Positions 17,702 through 26,722 are shown, numbered from the stretch's first letter. The stretch is DNA of 64,000 bases from Gloeotrichia echinulata CP02 (GCA_038087035.1 CP051187.1:310001-374000), one strand, 5' to 3'. The notes: generated by a model from the letters alone, not told the origin. A program made the numbers and translations.

Positions 17702-17889
17702 TACTAGTACTATGTCAAGATAAAAATGATGGACTGTAGTGCGGGCATCTTGCCCGCGTGAGCGAGACGCTGTAGTGCGGGCATCTTGCCCGCGTGAGCG
17801 AGACGCTGTAGTGCGGGCATCTTGCCCGCGTGAGCGAGACGCTCACACTACCAAAAATCCCTCAAAACAAAATTGACAGACTACTAGTA
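17702..17889. mobile_element. MITE-like element with 3 tandem 36-bp palindromic units
   Basis: Ends are imperfect inverted repeats (TACTAGTACTATGTCAAG at 17702 and ATTGACAGACTACTAGTA ending 17889; 15 of 18 match). Inside, a 36-bp unit starting CTGTAGTGCGGGCATC, itself palindromic (GCGGGC...GCCCGC), is repeated three times at 17734, 17770 and 17806 with no spacers. No clear target duplication. The rest of 17570-18140 holds no gene. Confidence 0.7.
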
Positions 17890-18140
17890 ACTTGATTCTC
17901 AAAAAATCCCTACCAGCCACTGTTGACTAATTTCACCACCTTAGCTCTATGCCACACAACGCTCTGTCACATCCATTATTGACAAAATTCGGTATACTAT
18001 GTGCCTTTTTGACGGTAAAATATTTGATACATTTAAATCTTGGTAATATAATAGTCATAACTTCATAAAATGTCTCATAAAGCTGGTCTAATTGCATATC
18101 GTTGCTCTTGTGGTTTTGCAGATGCGAAGTGAGACACTCG

Positions 18141-20180
18141 ATGGTTAAGCCCCGTCAATCATCCTTTCGTAGGATTTTAGTAACAAGAATATTACTGCTA
18201 TTTGTGCCAGTTTTATTCATAGGACAGCTTGTCGCTCTTAATAAGGCACGTTCTACCCTGTTGAAAACTGCTAGACAAAATTTAACAGAAAGCGCCGTCA
18301 TCAAAGGGGAGAAGCTCAAAGAAGCAATAGCTACCCTGAAAATCAACTTGCTCATAGCTAGTCAAACAAAAGCGATACAATCGGGTTCACCAATACAAGC
18401 TCAAGCTTTGCTGACTGACATAGCACAAAAACTGCCGAACAGCATTGAATGCATTGAATTAACGAATCTGCAAAATAGTAGAATTATAGCCAGTACCTGT
18501 GACGACAAAGCAATTAGAGAATCTAGTCAAAAGTTGACTACTGAAGGGGTGGAAACCACAGTAATCTTACCCCCAAAGGCAGGAAGAACTGGTCAAAGAG
18601 ATGCACAAAATCAACTGCAATTGCTACTGTCTGTTCCAGTTTATGATCACACAGGCAAGATGCTTTATGCCTTGAGTCTTCAGTCAGTATTACACCAACA
18701 AACTAAAAATAAGCCAGGGTCGCTCATCGGTTCGATGATCATCATTGCCGAGGATGGGACGATCTTAGCACACCCATTAGCATATATGGTGGGCACTAAT
18801 ATTCAACAGCATCCAGATAGTATCAAACTGAAAAATCTGGTCAAAAATACCATTATTGGGCAAAAAGATTCTCTAGATTTGTCTTTTGGAGATGGACAAG
18901 AATCAGTAGCGGGTTATACAGCTATTGCCAATCCCATCAAAACACAATCCCAGGAAAAATGGATTGTCTTAGCTGTGACAAGCGTCAATAATGCTCTATT
19001 TGGTTTAGAGGAAATCAAACTCATCCTGATCGTTTTGACAGTAGGTTTAATTGGTGCGAGTTTGTTAGCATCATTGTATCTAGCTCCTTACCTGGCAGGT
19101 CCGGTAGAAGAATTGCGAGACTACGCCTTGAATATTTACAGCCACCAAGCCGCCCAACCAGTTCCTCACAACTTCAAAATCCGGGAATTCAATCAACTAG
19201 CCCAAGCATTAGACCAAATGGTTGAGAGACTCAAAGCCTGGGCTGAAGAACTAGAAATAGCGTGGAAAGAAGCGAAAAGTGCCAATCAAATCAAAACTCA
19301 GTTTTTGGCTACAACTTCCCATGAGTTAAGAAACCCACTCAATATTATTATTAACTGTGTTCGCCTAGTTCACGATGGCTTGTGCGATAACCGCGAAGAA
19401 GAATTGGAGTTCCTCAAGCGAGCCGATGAAACAGCGATTCACTTGTTAGGTATTATTAATGATTTACTAGATATTTCTAAAATTGAAGCAGGTAAACTCT
19501 CGGTAGTTACCGAACCTATTGACCTCCGCCAATTACTGCTGGAAGTGGTAAATATACAATCAGTGAATGTTCAACAAAAAGGTTTGCAGTTGAAAACAGA
19601 CCTGGGTACTGAGCCGATTCCAGTTAAAGCAGACCCAGCAAAACTCAAGCAGGTAGTAATTAATGTTATCGGCAACGCCACTAAATTCACTGACCTAGGC
19701 ATGATCACAGTTGCTTGTGAAATTCAACATCACCAGCAAAACTCTCAGGTGATTGTCAATGTCACAGATACAGGTGTAGGCATTGATCCTGCTCAACAGC
19801 ATAAACTATTTCGTCCCTTTGTGATGGTGGATGGTACAACCACACGCAAGTTTGAAGGTACTGGATTAGGATTAGCGATTTCCCGCAACTTAATTGAACT
19901 GATGAAAGGGACAATTACTCTGGAGAGTGCTGGTTTAAATCAAGGTACAACAGTTTCAATTACTTTGCCTTTAATTGATATAGCACTGTTATCAGATCCA
20001 GTAGAACATACAGCTTTAGAGGATATAGGAATCCCCTCTGCTGATGAAGCCGTCAGGGGGATGAAAGGAGTAGGGGAATCAACCTTTATCGGTAGCCCAT
20101 CTATAGAAGTTTACGGTTCGGCGATCGCAGAGGTAGAAGCAGATAAACCCCAGATGTCCGCTTTCAGAAACCTACAATAA
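18141..20180 (+). CDS. Sensor histidine kinase with Cache-like sensor and HAMP
   Basis: A membrane-bound two-component sensor of about 679 residues. Helix 1 (ILLLFVPVLFIGQLVAL) and helix 2 (LILIVLTVGLIGASLLASLYLAPYL) flank a large external domain resembling a Cache fold (MIIIAEDGTILAHPLAYMVGTNI). A HAMP linker (AGPVEELRDYALNI...REFNQLAQALDQMVERL) leads to the H-box FLATTSHELRNPLN (phosphorylated His), an N-box (VINVIGNATKFTD), G1 (DTGVGI) and G2 (GTGLGLAISRNLIELM). It ends with about 60 low-complexity residues and no receiver domain. No response regulator is adjacent. The ATG at 18141 is preferred to an upstream TTG at 18102. Confidence 0.92.
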   Translation: MVKPRQSSFRRILVTRILLLFVPVLFIGQLVALNKARSTLLKTARQNLTESAVIKGEKLKEAIATLKINLLIASQTKAIQSGSPIQAQALLTDIAQKLPNSIECIELTNLQNSRIIASTCDDKAIRESSQKLTTEGVETTVILPPKAGRTGQRDAQNQLQLLLSVPVYDHTGKMLYALSLQSVLHQQTKNKPGSLIGSMIIIAEDGTILAHPLAYMVGTNIQQHPDSIKLKNLVKNTIIGQKDSLDLSFGDGQESVAGYTAIANPIKTQSQEKWIVLAVTSVNNALFGLEEIKLILIVLTVGLIGASLLASLYLAPYLAGPVEELRDYALNIYSHQAAQPVPHNFKIREFNQLAQALDQMVERLKAWAEELEIAWKEAKSANQIKTQFLATTSHELRNPLNIIINCVRLVHDGLCDNREEELEFLKRADETAIHLLGIINDLLDISKIEAGKLSVVTEPIDLRQLLLEVVNIQSVNVQQKGLQLKTDLGTEPIPVKADPAKLKQVVINVIGNATKFTDLGMITVACEIQHHQQNSQVIVNVTDTGVGIDPAQQHKLFRPFVMVDGTTTRKFEGTGLGLAISRNLIELMKGTITLESAGLNQGTTVSITLPLIDIALLSDPVEHTALEDIGIPSADEAVRGMKGVGESTFIGSPSIEVYGSAIAEVEADKPQMSAFRNLQ

Positions 20181-21236
20181 TCAGCTGTTAATTACTACAG
20201 GTTGACCACCCAGGCTCAAAGATGTTGTCAGACCAGAGAGAATTTGTACTAACTCTGTTCCTACCCAGCCAGATGAAACCACTGGGGGAGTATTCTTTTG
20301 AATGCTGTTAACAAAGCGATCGCAAACCCGCTGTAATGGTTCACCTTTTTCAATTTCCACGACCTCTTGACTTTGATTTACAGGAATAAATTGATTTTCC
20401 TGATGTTCAAACTCACCGTTTATTAAAGTTAGAGGTGATAAGTGTGACATTTCATCAAAAATCAAACTACCAAGGCTACCCACCACCGCCAACCGTCGCT
20501 GTTTATCGTGATTGAGCCAGCACAGATGAATATAAGCTTGAAAGCCATCTGGATAAGTTAGCGTCACCCATACTAAGTCAGCCAAGCCGGTTGGGACGAT
20601 GGGGCGATAGGGAGAGAGATTTTCCCCCACTCCTGGCTGTAACCACACTCTACCCGTTGCTTGCACTTTCACAGGTAACTGACCCAGCCAGGTATTAAAG
20701 ATGGCAATATCATGAATAGCTAAATCCCACAAAGCGTCTACATCTTGACGCACAGGCCCTAAATGGGTGCGGGTAGCGTAGCCATAGCGTAAATCACCTA
20801 ATTTACCCGCATCAAGGAGAGTTTGTCCTTTCTCCACCGCTGGGTGAAATAAATAGGTGTGGTCAACCATCAGTATCAAACCCTGTTTCAAAGCCAATTG
20901 ACAAAGTTCCTCGCACTCTACTGGGTCTAAAGTTAAGGGTTTTTCTGCCAAAACATGGTATCCGCAGTTAAGAGCGTCCCTAATTAAGGCATAGTGAGTA
21001 GTAGCAGGAGTGGCGATCGCTACTCCTGTCAAACCCTGCACTTGCTTGAGGCACTGGAAATCGGTGGTTAACAGCACATCTTTATTTAAGTGAAATTGCC
21101 GTTGCAAAACCGCTAATCGTTCTGGATGGGGGTCTACTACCGCTACCACATTTGCTTGTGGGTGTTCTAAAAAATTCCGCAGCAAATGCACACCCCAACG
21201 CCCAACCCCGATTACAGCGATGTTAATTTTAGTCAT
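20181..21236 (-). CDS. Gfo/Idh/MocA-family oxidoreductase
   Basis: An NAD(P)-dependent dehydrogenase of 351 residues. The Rossmann start INIAVIGVGRWGVHLLRNFLEH, ATPATTHYALIRDALNCGYHVLAEKPLTL (the EKP motif with catalytic Lys) and HTYLFHPAVEKG identify the family. The C-terminal domain follows (DLAIHDIAIFNTWLG). Members oxidise or epimerise sugars such as UDP-sugars or inositol; the substrate here is unknown. It converges with the histidine kinase gene, whose stop is immediately adjacent. Confidence 0.9.
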   Translation of the reverse strand: MTKINIAVIGVGRWGVHLLRNFLEHPQANVVAVVDPHPERLAVLQRQFHLNKDVLLTTDFQCLKQVQGLTGVAIATPATTHYALIRDALNCGYHVLAEKPLTLDPVECEELCQLALKQGLILMVDHTYLFHPAVEKGQTLLDAGKLGDLRYGYATRTHLGPVRQDVDALWDLAIHDIAIFNTWLGQLPVKVQATGRVWLQPGVGENLSPYRPIVPTGLADLVWVTLTYPDGFQAYIHLCWLNHDKQRRLAVVGSLGSLIFDEMSHLSPLTLINGEFEHQENQFIPVNQSQEVVEIEKGEPLQRVCDRFVNSIQKNTPPVVSSGWVGTELVQILSGLTTSLSLGGQPVVINS

Positions 21237-21346
21237 TTGTCAGTAGTCATTTGTCAGTTGTCAAGAGTCAAGAGTCAATATTTTGACCGTGGACTTTTGA
21301 CTCCTGAATAACAACTGATTATCTGCTTTGCTTCCGTATTTTGAGT

Positions 21347-22066
21347 TCAGGGCAATTGCTGAGAGTCAATAGATAAAAAAGCAACTTTAGCTGCAGCTTG
21401 TTCGGCGGCTTTAATCGAGCGTCCCTTACCTTGACCCAGCAATTTTTCATGCAGCCAGACTTCAGCGGCAAAACGCTCAAGATTGTGGTGGGGTTGACTA
21501 ATTTCCACTACCCGATACTCAGGTAAAACCTTAAATTGTGCCTGAGTCCATTCTTGCAGGGCAGCTTTGTAATTGAGTCTAGCTGGATCGAGGCGAATTT
21601 CTGCCGCTAGTTCTTTGAAGTGCGGGTCTAACCAAGGGTGAATGAGATTGAGATTATTAGTGCTAAGGTAAAGGGCACCGAGAACCGCTTCAAAAGCATC
21701 AGCCAGACGTGATTCTTGACCAATTTTATCAGCCGTAGCACTGCCAGCCACCAATAAATATAGTTCTAAACCATATTCTCTAGCCAGTTGAGAGAGAATG
21801 CGATCGCTCACCAACACCGAACGAATTGCTGCAAAATCCCCCACGGGACAATCTGGATAATATTTCCACAACACAATCGCCGCTACCAGCCGCACTACCG
21901 CATCACCAATAAACTCCAGCTGTTCATAATTTGCGGACTCAGAAACAGTCGGATGAGTCAGCGCCAAATCCAGCAATTGCCAGTTTATCGGTGCTTCCTT
22001 TGGCAGTCCTAATTTGTGTACTAAAGTTTCGAGCTGCCTTTGACGGCGTGGGTAAGCAAGAGACAT
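21347..22066 (-). CDS. rnc: Ribonuclease III
   Basis: Double-strand-specific endoribonuclease. It has the RNase III signature NYEQLEFIGDAVVRL (metal-binding Glu and Asp) and the second acidic cluster ADAFEAVLGALYL. A C-terminal dsRNA-binding domain follows (NYKAALQEWTQ ... GRSIKAAEQAAAKVAFL). From the ATG at 22066 (MSLAYPRRQRQLE) it has 239 residues. The frame is open further upstream, but that extension would overlap the RNase P RNA and is rejected. It starts about 35 bp after the 3' end of rnpB on the same strand. Confidence 0.95.
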   Translation of the reverse strand: MSLAYPRRQRQLETLVHKLGLPKEAPINWQLLDLALTHPTVSESANYEQLEFIGDAVVRLVAAIVLWKYYPDCPVGDFAAIRSVLVSDRILSQLAREYGLELYLLVAGSATADKIGQESRLADAFEAVLGALYLSTNNLNLIHPWLDPHFKELAAEIRLDPARLNYKAALQEWTQAQFKVLPEYRVVEISQPHHNLERFAAEVWLHEKLLGQGKGRSIKAAEQAAAKVAFLSIDSQQLP

Positions 22067-22100
22067 TACATGAGATGGGGGGATGGGGTAGAGGGAAAAA

Positions 22101-22557
22101 GGGGGAGAGAGTTGGTAGTAAGCCGGGTTCTGTTCTTGATGTAGAGACCTTGCACGCAAAGCCTTCTACATCAGGGCAGTTATCTATCTGGGACGCCTGT
22201 TACCAAACGCCTCAAGCGGCTCTATTTGAGCGGAACTGGTAAAAGACCAACCGTAGTTCCTCTGGCCTTGCTCCCAACCGGGGTTTACCGAGCCACGACC
22301 TCTCGGTCGTGCTGGTGCGCTCTTACCGCACCTTTGCACCCTTACCAGGGAATGGGGAATGGGGATTGGGGATTGGGAAAATAATTCCCCAGTCCCTAGT
22401 CCCCAGTCCCTATTCCTGGCGGTATCTTTCTGTGGCACTATCCTCACGATCGCTCGCACTGGACGTTATCCAGCAAGTTTGGTCTTTCGGGAGCCCGGAC
22501 TTTCCTCAAACCCGTCATTGTGACTGATCTGCAACCGCCTGCACCTACTCCCTCCCT
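22101..22557 (-). ncRNA. rnpB: RNase P RNA, with STRR insertion
   Basis: The minus strand reads as bacterial type A RNase P RNA, the catalytic subunit that trims tRNA 5' ends. It starts AGGGAGGGAGTAGG at 22557 and pairs with CTCTCTCCC at the 3' end. It contains the conserved core GAGGAAAGTCCGGGCTCCC (about 22485-22510), GGTAAACCCCGGTTGGGAGC and the 3' block AGAACCCGGCTTACTACC. Between the P12 region and P1/P2 core, about 70 nt (22348-22417) are heptameric STRR repeats folding into a hairpin, a known trait of heterocystous cyanobacterial rnpB. Termini are approximate. Confidence 0.95.
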
Positions 22558-22600
22558 AGATCCAGTTTAATCTTGGATGGCATGGACTGTCCGATTTTGA

Positions 22601-23299
22601 TTACTTCTTTTTATTCCAGGGTAGGGCGTAGGTCCAAGGTAGTTTTTTGATGGTGAAAGGACAATTAAGAATGCACATGGGCGGGAAATTGATCCCAGGG
22701 GCTAAACCCACACGCACCTCAGATATCCGCAGCACTAGCTGGAGTGAAAAATTCAACTGAGCTTTTTCGTTCATAAAGTCGTTGTACAACTTTTTATTTC
22801 CTCCTTTGATCCCGGTGATATCAACTAAGGGTTTTTTCGCTGAATAAATACCTTTTTCATCGCGCTGGAAAACATCTTCGGCTGAGATTGTCTCGGAAAG
22901 TGTTTTCTTGGGGGCTATGAGGCTAGGACTTTGTGGTACTGCTAAATCACGGGTCAGGTCTGGTGATTTGCGAATTACTCGCCGTGATTGCTTGCTGTGT
23001 TCGACTACCAAAGAGCTATTGTCCCAGTCAACGTATATGGCTATATCCTCAGATTTGTTCTCAATGCTCAGTGACAATTCTTTGATATCCTCAAATCCGT
23101 TTGAGGGTCCAAGTTTAAAGGAAACCCCAATTTTGTCTTGGAGATTTTGCTCTTTGAGTTGATCATCGACGACTCCTTTGAGAAATTCATACTTAATTTT
23201 GTCGTCGATAGACTCTTTCATGAGATTAAAGACGTAAGTGACGCCGATAATATAAAGCGTCAAAACTACTAAATTCTGGTCACTGCTCCCTTTCATCAC
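22601..23299 (-). CDS. Hypothetical protein with N-terminal membrane helix
   Basis: A 232-residue protein I do not recognise. One hydrophobic segment near the start (LVVLTLYIIGVTYVFNLM) probably anchors it. The rest is a predicted beta-rich soluble domain (IGVSFKLGPSNGFEDIKELSLSIENKS, AIYVDWDNSSLVVE). Near the C-terminus are LNFSLQLVLRISEVRVG and PMCILNCPFTIKKLPWTYALPW. The ATG at 23299 is good. It lies upstream of rnpB on the same strand. Confidence 0.6.
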   Translation of the reverse strand: MMKGSSDQNLVVLTLYIIGVTYVFNLMKESIDDKIKYEFLKGVVDDQLKEQNLQDKIGVSFKLGPSNGFEDIKELSLSIENKSEDIAIYVDWDNSSLVVEHSKQSRRVIRKSPDLTRDLAVPQSPSLIAPKKTLSETISAEDVFQRDEKGIYSAKKPLVDITGIKGGNKKLYNDFMNEKAQLNFSLQLVLRISEVRVGLAPGINFPPMCILNCPFTIKKLPWTYALPWNKKK

Positions 23300-23359
23300 T
23301 CAGAATATATACTCCCTGTGTTAATTTTGTATATGCGACTCATTGCTGATTGCCAATTT

Positions 23360-24502
23360 TTAATCACGCTCCAGAGGGACAGACTTGGACAGCCAGCCCC
23401 GGTGCCAAAAAAACAATAGCAGCCCAAGTGCGATCCCTGCCATCAATCCCAAACAAATCGGGTAGCCCCAATACCAATTCAGTTCAGGCATATTATATGG
23501 TGATTTTTCCGTATTGAAATTCATTCCATATACCCCAGCAACAAAAGTTAGTGGAATAAAGATTGACGAAACTACCGTGAGCAGCTTCATAATTTCATTC
23601 ATTTTGTTACTCACTGCCGACAAATATACATCCATCAACCCAGAGGCTAATTCTCGGTAAGTTTCCACCATATCCATGACCTGCACTGCATGGTCGTAAC
23701 AGTCTCGCAGATAAATTCGCACCTCCTCGGTTATCAGATCACTGCCATCTCTAATCAAGGCATTAATTGCATCTCGCTGTGGCCAAATAGCTCGACGCAA
23801 TTGCAGTAATTCTCGCTTAATTTGATGGATTTTTTGTAGTGTTTTTTCAGTGGGTCTAACTATGACTTCCTCTTCTAAGTCTTCGATTTGCTCGCCGTAA
23901 CGCTCCAACACTGGGAAAAAGCCATCAACAATTGAATCTAATAAAGCGTAAGCTAAATAATCTGTCCCCTGTTTTCGGATGGTTCCTTTGCCTTTTTCAA
24001 TTCGCGCCCTCACGCCTTCAAAGCAATCATGTTCTGGTTCTTCTTGAACAGTCAACAAGTAATTTTTACTCAATACTAAACTGACTTGCTCACTATAAAA
24101 ACCAAATGTTCTCTCTTTGGGCACTACCATCCGCGCAATGATTAATAATTGTTCTTCATAATCTTCTATTTTTGGGCGTTCTGACATATTGACGACATCT
24201 TCTAAAACTAAAGGATGTAAATCAAACACTTCCCCCAATCGTTGTAATATATCTTGATTTCCTAAACCTTGTACGTCCACCCAAGACACAGATTCTGATT
24301 CCAGATAACTGACGCATTCCTCCGGCGTTTCTATTTGTATGCGAATGAAATTTGTTGGATTATAGTCAATCAACAAAATAGTTGGTGATTCAGCATTTTC
24401 GTCAACAATGAGTGTCCCTGGCAGTGTGCCCGGTTGGTGATAATATTCCTGGAAAAATGGTCTGGTTACTGCTTTGGTAAAGCGGCGAATTTTTCTGACC
24501 AT
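23360..24502 (-). CDS. corA: CorA magnesium/cobalt transporter
   Basis: A 380-residue CorA-type divalent-cation channel. A soluble N-terminal domain with long helices (QKIHQIKRELLQLRRAIWPQRDAI) leads to two C-terminal membrane helices. The first ends in the signature YGMNF (GMN selectivity motif), and the last is LGLMAGIALGLLLFFWHRGWL. Family members take up Mg2+ as homopentamers. The window also contains a broken mgtA, so CorA may be the remaining Mg2+ importer in this segment (inference). Confidence 0.95.
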   Translation of the reverse strand: MVRKIRRFTKAVTRPFFQEYYHQPGTLPGTLIVDENAESPTILLIDYNPTNFIRIQIETPEECVSYLESESVSWVDVQGLGNQDILQRLGEVFDLHPLVLEDVVNMSERPKIEDYEEQLLIIARMVVPKERTFGFYSEQVSLVLSKNYLLTVQEEPEHDCFEGVRARIEKGKGTIRKQGTDYLAYALLDSIVDGFFPVLERYGEQIEDLEEEVIVRPTEKTLQKIHQIKRELLQLRRAIWPQRDAINALIRDGSDLITEEVRIYLRDCYDHAVQVMDMVETYRELASGLMDVYLSAVSNKMNEIMKLLTVVSSIFIPLTFVAGVYGMNFNTEKSPYNMPELNWYWGYPICLGLMAGIALGLLLFFWHRGWLSKSVPLERD

Positions 24503-24660
24503 GCACTTTTACCTCTCAATAGTCATTAGTCATTTGTTATTTGTCATGTTGCTGCGGGTTTTTAGTGCTTGCTTCTTTTCCATTAACTAAAAAATAACTA
24601 AGTTGACAACTATAAATAGTATCTAATATTATAATCTAAGTCAAGGTCGAGGCTAGGGTC

Positions 24661-26088
24661 ATGGGCAAGAAGCAAACTAAACGGCATAAATCTAAAAAAA
24701 CGCCAGAACTAATTAGAACTGATGTTTGGGATTTAGTAACGCTCAAATCCGAGAAAGAGCAAATGCTTTTAACGATTGAGGAGTATCGCAAATACCTTTT
24801 ACCGTTGGTAATAATAGTAAATGCTCAATGGCTCAACTTGACTGATTTAACTGCAAAAGAACGGGTAAATGTTGTTGAGAAAATGATTCACAAAACAGCA
24901 GATAACCCCGACCCGAAGCATAAATATTTTCAATCAATTATTAAAAATTATCCATCACATCGAAAGTTTCCTAGCTATTTAAGACGTGCTGCAATTGCAG
25001 ATGCTATTGGAATTGTCTCAAGTTTTCAAACTCGTTATAGAGAGTGGCAGAGTGGAATTAGAGCTAGAAGAGATGCAAAACCGCCGCGTTTAACTGCAAT
25101 GTGCAATACCTACCCAGCATTGTACAAAGGTCAGCAGATTCGCTACAACTTAAACTATCAGACAGTTGATATTAAAGTTTGGAGTGGAACTGATTGGGTA
25201 TGGCTTAGTGGAATTAAGATAAAACGTCACGGCTTGAATCGGCATTTAATAGATGGTAATGAAATTTGTTCACCTGCATTAGTGGTAAACAAAAACAAAT
25301 GCCAGCTATCAATGCCAGTAAAAATTGACAAAAAAAACCTTGAGGATTCTGATTATGTAGTGAGTGTTGATTTGGGCATTAATAACGCAGCCACCTGCGC
25401 GGTAGTAGGGAAGGACGGTACTGTAAAGGCACGGAAATTCATTAATCCAGCCAGAGACATAGACCGTCGTAATCAACGCCGAATGATGATTGCTAAAAAG
25501 TCTAAACAGACTCAAAATATTACTAAATCTAAGCGGAAAAAGGGTTTCTGTAAGGGACTTTACCGCAAGTCCTCACATATTAACTTAGAAATCTCGCGTC
25601 AGGTTGCTAGAGGTATTGTTGAGTTGGGGAAAACTCATAATGTCAAAGTAATTGTGATTGAGAGTTTAGCTGGTTGGAAGGCGAAAGCTGGTAAGAAAGG
25701 CTCTCTACTAAAACAGAAATTTCATCTGTGGTGTCACACAAAAATTGTTGAGATAGTCACACATAGATGGTCTGAATTAGGGGGACAAGTTCAAGCTATT
25801 AATCCCAAATATACCAGTGCTTATGCTTTTGATGGCAGCGGTAAAGTTAAGCGAAATAAAAATAATTATTCTCTCGCTGTCTTTAAGAGTGGCAAGCAAT
25901 ACAATTGCGACTTATCAGCATCTTATAACATCGGTGCTAGATATTGGTATTGTCTAACTGTGGGAGATAAAACCTTTTCTAGAGTGTATGCGCGGAGCGC
26001 AGGCTTCGCCAACGTAAGCGAAAGTTCTAACGACACACTGAGAACGCCAGTAACTCTGGGAACGCTGCGTAGTCTAAAAGCTGCATAG
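24661..26088 (+). CDS. TnpB-like RNA-guided nuclease without zinc-finger cysteines
   Basis: A 475-residue TnpB relative with all three RuvC acidic residues: D237 (YVVSVDLGINNAA), E334 (VIVIESLAGW) and D417 (NCDLSASYNIG). In ordinary TnpBs a CxxC...CxxC zinc finger lies between YTS and RuvC-III. Here that stretch reads YTSAYAFDGSGKVKRNK with no cysteine pair. The N-terminal region is basic (MGKKQTKRHKSKK). The C-terminus contains an in-frame palindromic repeat (25985-26024). An IS200/IS605-like right end follows at once. No tnpA is present. Known TnpBs cut DNA using an RNA from their own 3' end; whether this variant is active is open. Confidence 0.85.
   Translation: MGKKQTKRHKSKKTPELIRTDVWDLVTLKSEKEQMLLTIEEYRKYLLPLVIIVNAQWLNLTDLTAKERVNVVEKMIHKTADNPDPKHKYFQSIIKNYPSHRKFPSYLRRAAIADAIGIVSSFQTRYREWQSGIRARRDAKPPRLTAMCNTYPALYKGQQIRYNLNYQTVDIKVWSGTDWVWLSGIKIKRHGLNRHLIDGNEICSPALVVNKNKCQLSMPVKIDKKNLEDSDYVVSVDLGINNAATCAVVGKDGTVKARKFINPARDIDRRNQRRMMIAKKSKQTQNITKSKRKKGFCKGLYRKSSHINLEISRQVARGIVELGKTHNVKVIVIESLAGWKAKAGKKGSLLKQKFHLWCHTKIVEIVTHRWSELGGQVQAINPKYTSAYAFDGSGKVKRNKNNYSLAVFKSGKQYNCDLSASYNIGARYWYCLTVGDKTFSRVYARSAGFANVSESSNDTLRTPVTLGTLRSLKAA
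25985..26024. repeat. Palindromic repeat inserted in frame in tnpB
   Basis: GCGCGGAGCGCAGGCTTCGC-type sequence of the same family as GTTCGCGTAGCGTC (31808, 37995, 59434) and the CTGCCGCAGGC block at 3716. It encodes ARSAGFANVSE near the TnpB C-terminus without breaking the frame. Confidence 0.6.
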
Positions 26089-26093
26089 CGTAA

Positions 26094-26136
26094 GAATCCC
26101 CATCTATAATCTCCGATTTAGATGGGGTGCGTTCAA
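26094..26136 (+). mobile_element. IS200/IS605-like right end of the zinc-finger-less tnpB
   Basis: A hairpin with stem CCCCATCTA / TAGATGGGG and the tail TGCGTTCAA directly after tnpB. The tail differs from the GAGTGTCAA tail of the other right ends in this window. It would form the 3' scaffold of a guide RNA, with the guide from 26137 on. Confidence 0.65.
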
Positions 26137-26229
26137 ATCTAAAGTCTTAGGTAAAGGTGGCGACCGCCGATTTCATGCAAAATTCGTTGATGGTATATTA
26201 CACTTCCCTGGTTTTGTAACAGAACATTA
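26137..26229 (+). pseudogene. Orphan C-terminal gene fragment
   Basis: An open frame without a start follows the IS right end and encodes KVLGKGGDRRFHAKFVDGIL then HFPGFVTEH and a stop at 26227-26229. It lies 13 bp before the next gene, like the end of an upstream operon partner whose 5' part was replaced by the transposon. No 5' part is found on the other side of the element. Confidence 0.4.
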
Positions 26230-26242
26230 AACCCGCATAACT

Positions 26243-26635
26243 ATGACAAGACTCGAATTAAAAAATCATCAAGTTTGGCGAGATTTAACTGAAATATTAG
26301 AAAGTTTAGATGCCAATATTCTTGTTAAAGAACATCTTGATCAATGTGATTATCAAGTGTCCGGTTACTGGGATGAACAAGATGAATATTATGAAACAAT
26401 TACGTTGCCTCGTACCCTAGAAGCTGAATTAGTTAGCAGTTCTATTGGTGTTACTCACACTGAACGTTTTTTACAACTAAAGTTTTCACTTATAGCTGAT
26501 GCTCTAGATCATACAAAAACTTCAAGTAGTAAAGCTCAAAAACTGGGTGAATTGGTTCTTGTTTATGATGAAAATCTAGAATTTGTTGATGAGAATTGGC
26601 TTTTAGATGTCGATTCTCCAATGCTTGTGAAGTGA
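26243..26635 (+). CDS. Hypothetical acidic protein
   Basis: A 130-residue acidic soluble protein with no match I recognise. Notable are ILESLDANILVKEHLDQCDYQVSGYWDEQDEYYETI and the C-terminal LVLVYDENLEFVDENWLLDVDSP. It directly follows an orphan gene fragment. The acidic composition and position would suit an immunity or antitoxin-like partner of the lost upstream gene, but that is only a guess. Confidence 0.55.
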   Translation: MTRLELKNHQVWRDLTEILESLDANILVKEHLDQCDYQVSGYWDEQDEYYETITLPRTLEAELVSSSIGVTHTERFLQLKFSLIADALDHTKTSSSKAQKLGELVLVYDENLEFVDENWLLDVDSPMLVK

Positions 26636-26688
26636 AGGATCTCATTTTCAGCAACCCCTAATTAAATGTAACTATATCTTGCCTCATG

Positions 26689-26722
26689 CCCTATGCCCCA
26701 TGCCCCATGCCCCATGCCCTAT
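26689..26722. repeat. STRR tract (GCCCCAT heptamers)
   Basis: About five consecutive GCCCCAT/GCCCTAT units between the hypothetical gene and groEL. Confidence 0.85.

Noticed and set aside
17734..17841. 36-bp repeats as a CRISPR array
   Set aside because: Three head-to-tail copies without spacers; palindromic transposon filling.
22184..22527. Open frames over the RNase P RNA
   Set aside because: They are frames within rnpB, whose conserved core is clear.
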